From NCBI RefSeq assembly GCF_900091445.1, contig NZ_LT607733.1, forward strand, positions 4,305,001 through 4,369,000: 64,000 bases of DNA, given 5' to 3'. This DNA is from Micromonospora echinofusca. Lineage in GTDB: Bacteria; Actinomycetota; Actinomycetes; Mycobacteriales; Micromonosporaceae. A program made the position numbers and the translations under genes. Position 1 is the first letter of the stretch. Each line of letters begins with the position of its first letter. Below the pieces are notes generated by a model. That model had not been told where the DNA came from. It made no database searches and saw nothing but the letters and a program-made list of their open reading frames with translations. Shown here piece by piece: positions 31,550 to 40,007 of this stretch.

Positions 31550-33121
31550 CTACTTTCCTCCTAGTGGAAGCCTGCGCCGCAGGCGGGCCACCACCCGGCG
31601 CAGCGTCACCGGCGAGACGGCGATCACCAGGTGGCCCTTGTGGTTCGTGGTCGTGGTGAACACGTACAGCTGTCCGCCGTGTCGGTGGAGCACCCGCTGC
31701 CGGACCGGCGGACGTGGCCCACGCAGCGGGGTGGAACCGCTCTCCCCGGCCGCCACGGCGGTGACCCGGACGGTCCGGGTCCGCCCTCCCGGCGGGAGGC
31801 CGGCGAGCAGGTCGACGGCCCGGAACGTGACCCGGACGGTGGTCCCCAGCGGGTCCTCCGTCAGGCCGGTGACCGTGCCGGCGGCCGAACCCACCTTGAA
31901 GGTGAGCCCGCCGTCGGCGAGCTCGGCGAGCTCCGGCCAGGGGCTGCGCGCGACGACCGTCAACGTCCTCTCCCCGCCCCGGTCGGGGGACCAGGTCGCG
32001 GAGACCGCCTCCAGCCGGGCGAGCCACTTGGGGTCGGACCGGCTGACCTCGAACCACTCCTCGGACAGGGCGGATCGGGGGTCGCCGAAGCCAGGGTACA
32101 GGGCGTACCAGCGCTCGTCCTGCACCACCGTGGGCGGCAGGCCCTCCTCGACGTCCTGCCTGATCACCGCGCGCAGGTCGGCGAGCGACCCGAGCCAGGC
32201 GGCGCCGATGCGGACCCGGGCGGTGACGCCCAGCCGGTCCCGGATGGAGTCCGTGAGGTGCTTGCGGGCCAGGTTGGCCACGCCCGCGCGGACCTGCTCC
32301 TGGACGTCGGGCTCCAGCGTGAGGAAGTCGTCCTGGAGCAGCTTGGCGATCTCCCAGGTGAAGTGGCGGTACAGGATCGCGTCGCGCCGCTCGCCGGGCT
32401 CGATCAGTTCCGCCACCACGTCGACGATGCGCTCGACGCCGCGCAGCCGGGCCAGGTGGTTGCTGCGGTAGGTGATGTTGCCGGCGTTGAGCCGCTTGAC
32501 CGCGTAGTAGTAGTCGTAGTCGGCGAGCACCGAGATGCGCCCGGCCCGCAGGCAGGCCTCCAGGGTGAAGGGCTGGTCGCTGCCGACCGGCATGTCCTCC
32601 GGGAAACGCAGCCCGTGCTTCTCGATCAGGTCGCGCCGGAACAGCTTGGTGTTCGACAGGGCGAACGGCAGCGCGGAGGCGAAGAGGTCCACCTCGTCGC
32701 GGGTGCTCTCGAAGATCGCCTGGTGGACGTAGCGCTCGTTGACCCCGACCATCCGGCCGAGCAGCACGTCGGAACCCCACTCGTCGGCGGCGGCCACCAT
32801 CCGGGCCAGCGCCTCCGGCCCGAGGTGGTCGTCGGCGCCGATGAACAGGACGTACCGGCCGGTCGCGTGCTCCAGCGCCCGGTTGCTGGGGGCGGCGGGG
32901 CCGCCCGAGTTGGCCTGGTGCAGCACCTTCACGGTGCCCGGGTACGCCGCCGCGAAGCGGTCCAGCTCGGCGCCGCTGCCGTCGGTGGAGCCGTCGTCGA
33001 CCGCGACGACCTCCAACCGGTCCAGCCCGATGGTCTGCTCCACCAGGGAGGTCAGGCACCGGGTCAGGTCCGGCATCGTGTTGTAGACGGCCGTCACCAC
33101 CGTCACGTCGGGCGTGGTCAC
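31550..33121 (-). CDS. GT2 family glycosyltransferase with C-terminal beta extension
   Basis: 523 residues. The GT-A domain (1-230) begins DVTVVTAVYNTMPDLTRCLT, with VVAVDDGSTDGSGAEL, SGGPAAPSNRALEHATGRYV, the DxD-type LFIGADDHLG and a catalytic region around MPVGSDQPFTLEACL. Residues 230-360 are helical and 370-523 form a beta-rich extension that may bind the acceptor. There are no membrane segments, so it acts in the cytoplasm on a lipid-linked precursor. Its GTG start overlaps the stop of the upstream GT4 gene (GTGA at 33118-33121), so it is the middle gene of a three-gene operon. Confidence 0.88.
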   Translation of the reverse strand: MTTPDVTVVTAVYNTMPDLTRCLTSLVEQTIGLDRLEVVAVDDGSTDGSGAELDRFAAAYPGTVKVLHQANSGGPAAPSNRALEHATGRYVLFIGADDHLGPEALARMVAAADEWGSDVLLGRMVGVNERYVHQAIFESTRDEVDLFASALPFALSNTKLFRRDLIEKHGLRFPEDMPVGSDQPFTLEACLRAGRISVLADYDYYYAVKRLNAGNITYRSNHLARLRGVERIVDVVAELIEPGERRDAILYRHFTWEIAKLLQDDFLTLEPDVQEQVRAGVANLARKHLTDSIRDRLGVTARVRIGAAWLGSLADLRAVIRQDVEEGLPPTVVQDERWYALYPGFGDPRSALSEEWFEVSRSDPKWLARLEAVSATWSPDRGGERTLTVVARSPWPELAELADGGLTFKVGSAAGTVTGLTEDPLGTTVRVTFRAVDLLAGLPPGGRTRTVRVTAVAAGESGSTPLRGPRPPVRQRVLHRHGGQLYVFTTTTNHKGHLVIAVSPVTLRRVVARLRRRLPLGGK

Positions 33122-34728
33122 GCGCCGACCCGCAGGGCTGGCGGCTCGGCGCCCGGGTTGGTGTCGTCACCGCCGGCGCCGCGACCGGCGGGCAGCAGCC
33201 GGGAGTAGACCCCGTCCAACACCCGCGCCTGCGCCTCCCACGTCCACGACTCCAACAACCCCGGACGCTCGTACACCTCCCGATAACGCCCCGGATCCGC
33301 CAACACACCCCGCACCACCCGCACGAAGTCCCCCACATCCTCCGCCCGGAACACCTCACCCTGACCCGTCGACCGCACCGTCTCCGCCATCGTCCGCACA
33401 TCACTGACCACCAACGGCAACCGCGCATGCGAATACTCGAAGAACTTCGTAATCAACGCGATCTCATGATTCGGCCAATGATGAATCGGAATGACCCCCA
33501 CCGAAGCCCCCGACAAGAACGGCACCACCTGATGATGCGGCACGTACGACAACACGTGCACCCGCCCCGCCACACCCAACTCCCCCGCCCGCACCACCAA
33601 CCCCTTCACGTACGCGGATTCGGGCTTGTTGACCACGAAGGCGACGTGCGCGTCGGGCAGCTGCGGCAGCGCCTCGACCATGACGTCGAGGCCCCGCCGC
33701 GCGGCGGCCACGCCGCTGTAGACCAGCAGCGGCACGTCCGGCCCGATCCCGCACAGCTCGCGGATGTCCGGGGCCGGCTCGTCGCCGGGGCCGGGCAGCT
33801 CGGCCAGCGCGGGGGCGTTGAGCACCACCTCGGGGCGTTCGGCCAGGCGGTGCTCCTGCTGCAACAGGTCGGCCAGCCCGCCGGAGACGGTCATCGCCGC
33901 GTCGGCGTACGGCACGAACTCCCGCTCGTGCGCCATGTTGCCGGGCAGCCAGCGGACGTTGTCGCGCCACGCCTGCACGCCGGGCAGGTACTCGTGGGCG
34001 TCCCAGACGACCGCGATCCGGCGGCCCTGTGCGGCGGCGCGCAGCTTGGCCCGGGCGGCCACGCCGAGCATCCGGAAGTCGTTGGCGTGGATCAGGTCCG
34101 GCCGCAGTTCGTCGACCGTCGGGCCGTAGGCCAGCTCGTAGTCCCACAGCCCCGGCTCCAGCCGCCGCCAGGCGCCGTCGCCCTGCACGGTCTGCCAGAA
34201 CTTCGTGTACGCCCGGTCCAGCGGGCCGTCGAGCTTCTTGCGGCCCTGCCGGGACCGGGTGAGCTGCCAGTGGCGCAACGAGACCCAGCGACGGGCCACC
34301 CCGGCGGCCAGCTCCTCGGCGCGCAGCGCGTGCCACCGCAGCGGTGACGGGCGGGTGCCACCGTCGCGCGCGGCCACCGTCAGCGCCGCCCGCCGGAAGG
34401 TCAGGTCCGCCCGCCAGGCCTTCATCGCCTGGCTGCGGTGCGCGGCGACGCCGGTGGGCGGGTACGCCAGTGGCCAGCGCAGCCAGCCGCGGCGGAACTC
34501 GTGCCGGCGCTTGGCCAGCGGCTCGGGCATCGGCAGCAGGCGCACCTCGGCGTCGCCGAGTCGCCAGCTCTGGGAGCGCCCGGCGGCTGTGCGACCGAGC
34601 AGGACGACCTCCCAGCCGGCGTCGGCGGCCGAACGGGCGGCCTTCTGGACCCGGGAGTCACCGTTGACCCCGTTGTCGACCAGCATGACAACACGCCCCC
34701 GGGCGCCGGCGCCGCCGTTCAGCCCCAT
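33118..34728 (-). CDS. GT4 glycosyltransferase, paralog A (carries the 424-bp shared tract)
   Basis: 536-residue GT-B enzyme. It starts MGLNGGAGARGRVVMLVDNG with DSRVQKAARSAADAGWEVVL, has the N-domain motifs LRPDLIHANDFRMLGVAARA and VVWDAHEYLPGVQAWRDNVR, the hinge LLVYSGVAAARRGLDVMVEA, and C-terminal VIPIHHWPNHEIALITKFFE (the donor-binding EX7E-like region) and HARLPLVVSDVRTMAETV. Bases 33191-33614 are identical to 38291-38714 in paralog B and use TTG, GGG and NNT codons unlike the rest of the gene. First gene of the GT4-GT2-dehydrogenase operon. Donor and acceptor are unknown. Confidence 0.88.
   Translation of the reverse strand: MGLNGGAGARGRVVMLVDNGVNGDSRVQKAARSAADAGWEVVLLGRTAAGRSQSWRLGDAEVRLLPMPEPLAKRRHEFRRGWLRWPLAYPPTGVAAHRSQAMKAWRADLTFRRAALTVAARDGGTRPSPLRWHALRAEELAAGVARRWVSLRHWQLTRSRQGRKKLDGPLDRAYTKFWQTVQGDGAWRRLEPGLWDYELAYGPTVDELRPDLIHANDFRMLGVAARAKLRAAAQGRRIAVVWDAHEYLPGVQAWRDNVRWLPGNMAHEREFVPYADAAMTVSGGLADLLQQEHRLAERPEVVLNAPALAELPGPGDEPAPDIRELCGIGPDVPLLVYSGVAAARRGLDVMVEALPQLPDAHVAFVVNKPESAYVKGLVVRAGELGVAGRVHVLSYVPHHQVVPFLSGASVGVIPIHHWPNHEIALITKFFEYSHARLPLVVSDVRTMAETVRSTGQGEVFRAEDVGDFVRVVRGVLADPGRYREVYERPGLLESWTWEAQARVLDGVYSRLLPAGRGAGGDDTNPGAEPPALRVGA
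33191..33614. repeat. Copy 1 of a 424-bp identical tract
   Basis: Base-for-base identical to 38291-38714 (offset exactly 5,100). It covers the C-terminal GT-B region of paralog A. In the coding sense 11 of 13 Leu codons are TTG, and CAT, ATT, GAT and AAT are common; outside the tract CTG and C-ending codons dominate. Confidence 0.97.
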
Positions 34729-34791
34729 CGTCTGCTTCTCCGCCTCTGCCCGGTGCCGTCCGGCCGGGTCACCCGGCCCGGATCCCGAGCG

Positions 34792-34797
34792 ATTGTA
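34792..34797 (-). promoter_or_regulatory. Putative -10 box of the GT4-GT2-dehydrogenase operon
   Basis: TACAAT on the minus strand 64-69 bases before the ATG at 34728. A short hairpin (ggccgggt/acccggcc) lies in the presumed leader. Paralog B has TACACT at a comparable position. Confidence 0.5.
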
Positions 34798-34973
34798 CGA
34801 GACCGCCGGCCGGCGCCCCCGCACCATGGATTGTGGGAAAGCGCGGGTCGGCATCGCCTCCGCGCGCCCCGGAGCGTACCCTCCCCGCTGTCCGTCCCGG
34901 CGCCGACCGCGTCGTTGCGCACCCCACGCGAGGAAACTGTCAGCCGGATACGTTCCGCCGGAAGTAGGGCGAG

Positions 34974-36251
34974 ATGTCGACCAACCAAACATTCGGTGCC
35001 GCACCGGCGGACGGTCGGCCGACCGCGCCCGACGTCCGCCGGGCCCGCGTCCGGCTGGTGCTCGGCCTGCTCGCCGCCGCCGTGCTCGGCAGCCTGCTGT
35101 GGTGGGGCCGCTGGGAGACCGCGCCGCAGCACGCCTACCCGGACACCTACTGGTACGCCCGGCAGGCGGCCACCATGACCGGTACGCCCTCCGCCGAGGC
35201 GGACCGGTTCGCCGCCCGGCTGGTCTGCCGTAAGGGCATGCCGAGTCCGCGCCGGGGTGTCTCCTGCGTCGCCGGGACCCGGCAGTGGGCGGCCGACATG
35301 CCCCCGCGCTACCAGCGGATCTTCACCACCCGACCCGGCTACTCGCTGACCGCGGCGCCGTTCGTACTGGTCTTCGGGGAGCGGGGGATGGTGCTGGCCA
35401 CCGCGGCGCTCGCCGTACTGGCCGGCGTGTTGGCGGCCCTGGCGGTGCGGCTGCTCGGTGGGGGCCTGGTCAGCTCGCTCGCGGCCACCGCGCTGCTCTT
35501 CCTGCTGCCCACCGGCTTCTGGCTGAGCCGGCTGCTGGCCGAGGCCGGCGCGACGGCGTTCGCCCTGGCCGCGCTCTGCGCCGCCGTACCCCTGCTCCGG
35601 CCGGGCGGGACGGCGCGCGGCCGGCTGCTGCTCGGCGGCGCGGTGCTGGCCGGGCTGCTCGCCTCGACCGTCACCCGGCCGGCCACCGGCCTGCTGCTGT
35701 CGGCGGCGCTGACGGCGGTGTTCGCCGCGCTGACCCTGCTCCGCCGCCGCCGGGCCGGCTGGGAGCCGGGGCTGGTCGTGCTCACCGTCGCGTGCGGCGT
35801 GGCCACGGCGGTCTGGCTCGGCCTCAGCGCCGCGCTGGACATCCCCGGCGCCGCCGAGACACTTCAGGACAAGTTCACCGTGCACTTCACCCGGCCGGAC
35901 GTGCCCGACCCGTGGCCGCGCCTGGTGGAGCTGAACCGGGACTTCTGGCCCGCCCAGCTCAACGCCTGGTGGAACGGGGGCGCGCCGCTGGCCGCCTCGC
36001 CGTTCCTGGCCCTGCTGCTCGTCGGCTTCGCCGCCCTGTTCCGGGCGCTGCCCGGGCGGGCCGCGCTGCTCTTCGCCGCGACCGGAGCGACCGGGCTGCT
36101 CACGCTGGTGGCCCACCCGAAGGAGTCCGAGGCCGACCGGCTGGTCCTGGTCATCTGGCTGCCGGTGGTGGTGGGCCTCGCCATGCTGCTGGGCAGACCC
36201 GCCCGGCCCGCCCCGGACATCGCAGGCGAACCGGGGCAGCCCCCGGCGTAG
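34974..36251 (+). CDS. Polytopic membrane protein, GT-C-like
   Basis: 425 residues with about ten hydrophobic helices starting at LVLGLLAAAVLGSLLWWG (residues 28-45). The first loop has HAYPDTYWYARQAATMTG, with an acidic residue where GT-C transferases keep their catalytic Asp, and two Cys (VCRKG and VSCVAG). Later helices include GMVLATAALAVLAGVLAALA, SLAATALLFLLPTGFWLSRL and LVLVIWLPVVVGLAMLLG. I infer an extracytoplasmic sugar-transfer or lipid-sugar role from topology and location, but no family is certain. It is convergent with the next gene (three bases between stops) and divergent from GT4 paralog A. Confidence 0.7.
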   Translation: MSTNQTFGAAPADGRPTAPDVRRARVRLVLGLLAAAVLGSLLWWGRWETAPQHAYPDTYWYARQAATMTGTPSAEADRFAARLVCRKGMPSPRRGVSCVAGTRQWAADMPPRYQRIFTTRPGYSLTAAPFVLVFGERGMVLATAALAVLAGVLAALAVRLLGGGLVSSLAATALLFLLPTGFWLSRLLAEAGATAFALAALCAAVPLLRPGGTARGRLLLGGAVLAGLLASTVTRPATGLLLSAALTAVFAALTLLRRRRAGWEPGLVVLTVACGVATAVWLGLSAALDIPGAAETLQDKFTVHFTRPDVPDPWPRLVELNRDFWPAQLNAWWNGGAPLAASPFLALLLVGFAALFRALPGRAALLFAATGATGLLTLVAHPKESEADRLVLVIWLPVVVGLAMLLGRPARPAPDIAGEPGQPPA

Positions 36252-36254
36252 GAA

Positions 36255-38066
36255 TCAGCGGGTCAGCGGGCGGACGTCCCAGAGCCAGACGTCGTCGACG
36301 CGCCGGCCCGGACCGAAGCACGCGTCCAGCGCTGAACGGAGCGCCTCGGCGCGGGGATGCCGCGGCAGCGCCACGGCGTCCGCCCGCCAGTGCCGCACGT
36401 CCAGCTCCGCCTGCGCCCGTTCCGCGGGGGTGATGGTGACCGGTGCCGGGCGCCTGCCGGTGGCCACCTCTGTCAGCAGGGCGGCGGTGGGCCGGGGATC
36501 CACCCCCCACCGGCCGGTGTCGTCGGTGGGCGAGGTCGGCCCGAGGAAGTAGCCCTGCGGTACGGCGAAGCCGGCGCCCCCGGCGGCGCCCCACCGCACC
36601 GAGGTCATGTTCTCCACCGGCACCGGCACGAGCGTCCGCCCGGGCGCCACGTGGTCGCGCCATCCGCCGGCCGTGACGAACCGGGGCACCTCCGGGCGTC
36701 CCACGGCCGGCAGCGGGGTCGGCAGCAGCGGCACCAGGGCCACGGCCAGCGCCACCGCTACCAGCGGCCGGAGCGGTACGACGCCCACCCAGGCCGGAAT
36801 CCGACCGGAGAGCAGCCGGTCCATCACGATCGCGACGAGCACCCCGAGCGCGGCCGTGGTGATCAGCGCGAAGCGGGCCACCACCATCGCGTCGACCACC
36901 GGCAGGCCGTTCAACAGGCGGAACGGGCCGGGAACCCCCGGGCCGCGGACCGCCCAGTTGATCGTGTTGCCCAGCGAGAAGAGCGCGGCCAGCACCGCCG
37001 TGAAGCCCAGGACCCGGACCAGGTGCTCCCGGCGCAGCCAGGCCACCGCGGCGACCGCCAGCAGCACGAGCGGCCAACCGTAGAAGCTGGCCTCCTCGGT
37101 CACGTTGGCGGCCAGCCGGCGGTCACCCTGCGGGCCGCCGGCCAGCGATTCCGTCGCGTAGCTGAAGTAGGAGGCGAGCCGCAGCGCGTACTTGTCCGGG
37201 TCGGTGGGGTGGCCGCTGCGGTGCTGCGGGCCGAGGAACTGCATCCAGAGCGGGTACGCCGTCACCAGCAGGGTCAGCGCGCCGGCCACCCCCAGCACGG
37301 CCAGCGCCCGGGGGGCCGCCGCCAACGCCGCCCGGGGTCGGAACAGCACGTGCCCCAGCAGCGCCATCGCGCAGGCCAGGGCGAGGATGAAGAGGATCTC
37401 GACGCTGACGAAGAACTGCGCGGAGACCAGGGCGCCGAGGATGAGCCCGTCGCGCAGCGGACGCCCGCCCCGGGTCAGTCGGGCCACCCGCCACACGATG
37501 AAGGGGATCAGCCACTGCGCGGTGATGTGCGGGTGACCGTTGCTGTGCGAGACCAGGGCCGGCGCGAAGGCGCAGCAGGCGGCGCCGACCAGCGCCGCCG
37601 CCCGGTTGCCGACCACGTGCCGGGAGAGCACCCAGTACCAGGCGAGGCCGGTGCCGGCCAGGTTGAGGGTCATCAGCACCAGGTAGGACAGCGCGGCGCC
37701 GCCGAGCAGGGTGACGGGCGCGAGCAGCACGCCGGGCAGTTGGATGCCGACGTTGGTCATCAGGTTCACGCCGTCGGGCGCGTTCTGCAGCCGGGTGAAG
37801 AAGGGGTTCTCCAGGTTGGCCACCACGTGCGCCGCGTGGGCCAGCATCCACTCGTTGAAGTCCTGGTCCGCCGGCTGCGCGCCGAGCACCCGGCCGCGCA
37901 CGTCCCGCCAGCCCCGGCCAGTCACCCACAGCGCGCCGGCGAGGAGGACGAGCACGGCGACGAGGTCCGGCCGGCGTCGGCGCGGCTCCCGGGGCGGATC
38001 AGCCGGCGCGCGCTCCTCGGCGGCGTCGGTGGACAGGTCGGTCGCCGGGGGTCGCGCTGCGGTCAC
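36255..38066 (-). CDS. Large polytopic membrane protein, GT-C-like, with soluble C-terminus
   Basis: 603 residues. After a charged N-terminus come about eleven hydrophobic helices (from VAVLVLLAGALWVTGRG at 36 to VAVALAVALVPLLPTPLP near 455), then a soluble C-terminal domain of about 140 residues. The first loop contains PADQDFNEWMLAHAAHVVAN with acidic residues, as in GT-C enzymes, and HSNGHPHITAQWLIPFIVW follows. This layout occurs in uncharacterised actinobacterial envelope glycosyltransferases; the donor would be a polyprenyl-phosphate sugar. TAGGAT eight bases before the GTG at 38066 suggests leaderless transcription. Confidence 0.75.
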   Translation of the reverse strand: MTAARPPATDLSTDAAEERAPADPPREPRRRRPDLVAVLVLLAGALWVTGRGWRDVRGRVLGAQPADQDFNEWMLAHAAHVVANLENPFFTRLQNAPDGVNLMTNVGIQLPGVLLAPVTLLGGAALSYLVLMTLNLAGTGLAWYWVLSRHVVGNRAAALVGAACCAFAPALVSHSNGHPHITAQWLIPFIVWRVARLTRGGRPLRDGLILGALVSAQFFVSVEILFILALACAMALLGHVLFRPRAALAAAPRALAVLGVAGALTLLVTAYPLWMQFLGPQHRSGHPTDPDKYALRLASYFSYATESLAGGPQGDRRLAANVTEEASFYGWPLVLLAVAAVAWLRREHLVRVLGFTAVLAALFSLGNTINWAVRGPGVPGPFRLLNGLPVVDAMVVARFALITTAALGVLVAIVMDRLLSGRIPAWVGVVPLRPLVAVALAVALVPLLPTPLPAVGRPEVPRFVTAGGWRDHVAPGRTLVPVPVENMTSVRWGAAGGAGFAVPQGYFLGPTSPTDDTGRWGVDPRPTAALLTEVATGRRPAPVTITPAERAQAELDVRHWRADAVALPRHPRAEALRSALDACFGPGRRVDDVWLWDVRPLTR

Positions 38067-38074
38067 GGTGCCCG

Positions 38075-38080
38075 ATCCTA
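38075..38080 (-). promoter_or_regulatory. Putative -10 box of leaderless GT-C-like gene
   Basis: TAGGAT on the minus strand ends eight bases before the GTG at 38066. Confidence 0.45.
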
Positions 38081-38159
38081 CTCATGGCGACATGCTCCAC
38101 ACTGCCCCCGCTCCGGCCGCGTCGCCGCCCGCTGCACGTCCCGTCGCCGCCGGCGGCCG

Positions 38160-38249
38160 GGCCGTGCGGTCAGACCTCCGCCTGCGGGGACGCCTCAGGG
38201 GCGGGGCCGTCCGGTCAGACCCCCACCTGCCGGGACGGGTCGGGGGCAG
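38160..38249. repeat. Two imperfect 45-bp tandem units across the stop of GT4 paralog B
   Basis: Units at 38160-38204 and 38205-38249 share about 37 of 45 bases, both containing cggtcagac. The stop codon of GT4 paralog B (38215-38217) lies inside the second unit, so the repeat reaches beyond the gene end. Confidence 0.6.
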
Positions 38250-39840
38250 AGCCGACGGCGGGGCCGTGCGTCGGGGCGGGCGGGTGGTCCGGCAGCAGCC
38301 GGGAGTAGACCCCGTCCAACACCCGCGCCTGCGCCTCCCACGTCCACGACTCCAACAACCCCGGACGCTCGTACACCTCCCGATAACGCCCCGGATCCGC
38401 CAACACACCCCGCACCACCCGCACGAAGTCCCCCACATCCTCCGCCCGGAACACCTCACCCTGACCCGTCGACCGCACCGTCTCCGCCATCGTCCGCACA
38501 TCACTGACCACCAACGGCAACCGCGCATGCGAATACTCGAAGAACTTCGTAATCAACGCGATCTCATGATTCGGCCAATGATGAATCGGAATGACCCCCA
38601 CCGAAGCCCCCGACAAGAACGGCACCACCTGATGATGCGGCACGTACGACAACACGTGCACCCGCCCCGCCACACCCAACTCCCCCGCCCGCACCACCAA
38701 CCCCTTCACGTACGGGGCGGCCGGGCGGGGCACGACCAGCGCCACGTGGGCGTCGGGCAGTTCGGTGAGCGCCTCGACCATGATGCCGAGGCCCCGCTGC
38801 TCGGCGGCGGCGCCGCTGTAGACCAGCAGCGGCACGTCCGGCCCGATCCCGCACAGCTCGCGGATGTCCGGCACCCCGTCGCCCGCGCCCGCCGCGTCCG
38901 CGCTGCTCGGGGTGTTCAGCACGACGGTGGGCTGCTCGGGCAGGCGGTGCCGCTCGCGCAGCAGGTCGGCCAGCCCGTCGGAGACGGTGAGCACCGCGTC
39001 GGCGTACGGGGCGTACTCCCGCTCGTGCGCGGTGTTGGCCGGCAGCCACCGCGGGCTGTCGTTCCAGCGCCGGATGCCGGGCAGGAACTCGTGGGCGTCC
39101 CAGACCAGCGCGACGCGCCGGCCCTTGGCGGCGGCCCGCAGCTTGGCCCGCGCGCCGACCCCGAGCATCCGGAAGTCGTTGGCGTGGATCAGGTCCGGCC
39201 GCAGCTTGTCGACCACCGGCCCGTAGGCCAACTCGAAGTCCCACAGCGCCGGGTCGAGCCGTCGCCAGGCGCGGTCGCCGGCCACCGTCTGCCAGAACCG
39301 CGTGTAGAGCTGGTCCACCGGCGTGGCCAGGCCCTTGCGTGCCTCCTGGGCCCGACTGAGCTGACGGCGCCGCAGCGACACCCAGCGGCGCGACACCTTC
39401 GTCGCCAGCAGCTCACCGCGCAGCAGTTGCCGGCTCAGCGTCAGCCCGGCTGAGGAACGCCCCTCCCCGCGGGCCTGGCTCAGCGCGCCGAGCCGCGCCT
39501 CCAGGTCGGCGCGGCGGGCGCGTACCTCCTGCTCGCGGCGGGCCGCGATCCCGGTGGGCGGGTAGGCCAGCGGGCCGCGCACCCAGTGGCGGCGGAACTC
39601 GTGCGGCGGCCGCGCGAGCGAGGTGGTCATCGGCAGCAGCCGGACCTCGGCGCCGCCGAGCTGCCAGGTCTGCACCTTGCCGGTGGCCGAGCGGCCCAGC
39701 AGGACCACGTCCCAGCCGGCCTCGGCGGCCGAGGCGGCGGTCTTCTGCACCCGGGAGTCGCCCTCGACGCCGTTGTCCACGAGCATGACCACCCGGCCCC
39801 GGGTGGCGGGGGCGGCCGGTCCGGCGGCGCCGTCGGTCAT
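38215..39840 (-). CDS. GT4 glycosyltransferase, paralog B (carries the 424-bp shared tract)
   Basis: 541-residue GT-B enzyme with the same layout as paralog A: RGRVVMLVDNGVEGDSRVQK near the start, LRPDLIHANDFRMLGVGARA, LVWDAHEFLPGIRRWNDSPR, the hinge LLVYSGAAAEQRGLGIMVEA and the C-terminal block encoded by the shared tract (38291-38714). The N-terminal halves are clearly homologous but diverged, so donor site and C-domain are shared while acceptor specificity may differ. AGGAGG lies five bases before the ATG. It is probably its own transcript from the TACACT box at 39881. Confidence 0.88.
   Translation of the reverse strand: MTDGAAGPAAPATRGRVVMLVDNGVEGDSRVQKTAASAAEAGWDVVLLGRSATGKVQTWQLGGAEVRLLPMTTSLARPPHEFRRHWVRGPLAYPPTGIAARREQEVRARRADLEARLGALSQARGEGRSSAGLTLSRQLLRGELLATKVSRRWVSLRRRQLSRAQEARKGLATPVDQLYTRFWQTVAGDRAWRRLDPALWDFELAYGPVVDKLRPDLIHANDFRMLGVGARAKLRAAAKGRRVALVWDAHEFLPGIRRWNDSPRWLPANTAHEREYAPYADAVLTVSDGLADLLRERHRLPEQPTVVLNTPSSADAAGAGDGVPDIRELCGIGPDVPLLVYSGAAAEQRGLGIMVEALTELPDAHVALVVPRPAAPYVKGLVVRAGELGVAGRVHVLSYVPHHQVVPFLSGASVGVIPIHHWPNHEIALITKFFEYSHARLPLVVSDVRTMAETVRSTGQGEVFRAEDVGDFVRVVRGVLADPGRYREVYERPGLLESWTWEAQARVLDGVYSRLLPDHPPAPTHGPAVGSAPDPSRQVGV
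38291..38714. repeat. Copy 2 of the 424-bp identical tract
   Basis: Identical to 33191-33614. The copies diverge at once outside both ends (33190 g against 38290 c; 33615 c against 38715 g), which marks sharp conversion borders. Confidence 0.97.
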
Positions 39841-39880
39841 GGTGCCTCCTCGTTCTGTGCGGCCCCGTCGGGCCCCGGCG

Positions 39881-39886
39881 AGTGTA
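39881..39886 (-). promoter_or_regulatory. Putative -10 box of GT4 paralog B
   Basis: TACACT on the minus strand 41-46 bases before the ATG at 39840. Confidence 0.45.
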
Positions 39887-39995
39887 CGGCAGCGGCAGCC
39901 GTCCGGGACGCCACGCTGCCGGTGCGCCGGGGGCGGCCGACGGCTGTCGACCCACCGGCCGCAGCATCGTCGACGGACGTGACCGGCCGGGGCAC

Positions 39996-40001
39996 TAGCA
40001 T
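39996..40001 (+). promoter_or_regulatory. Putative -10 box of leaderless acyltransferase gene
   Basis: TAGCAT ends six bases before the GTG at 40008, supporting that start. Confidence 0.5.
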
Positions 40002-40007
40002 GGCCCG

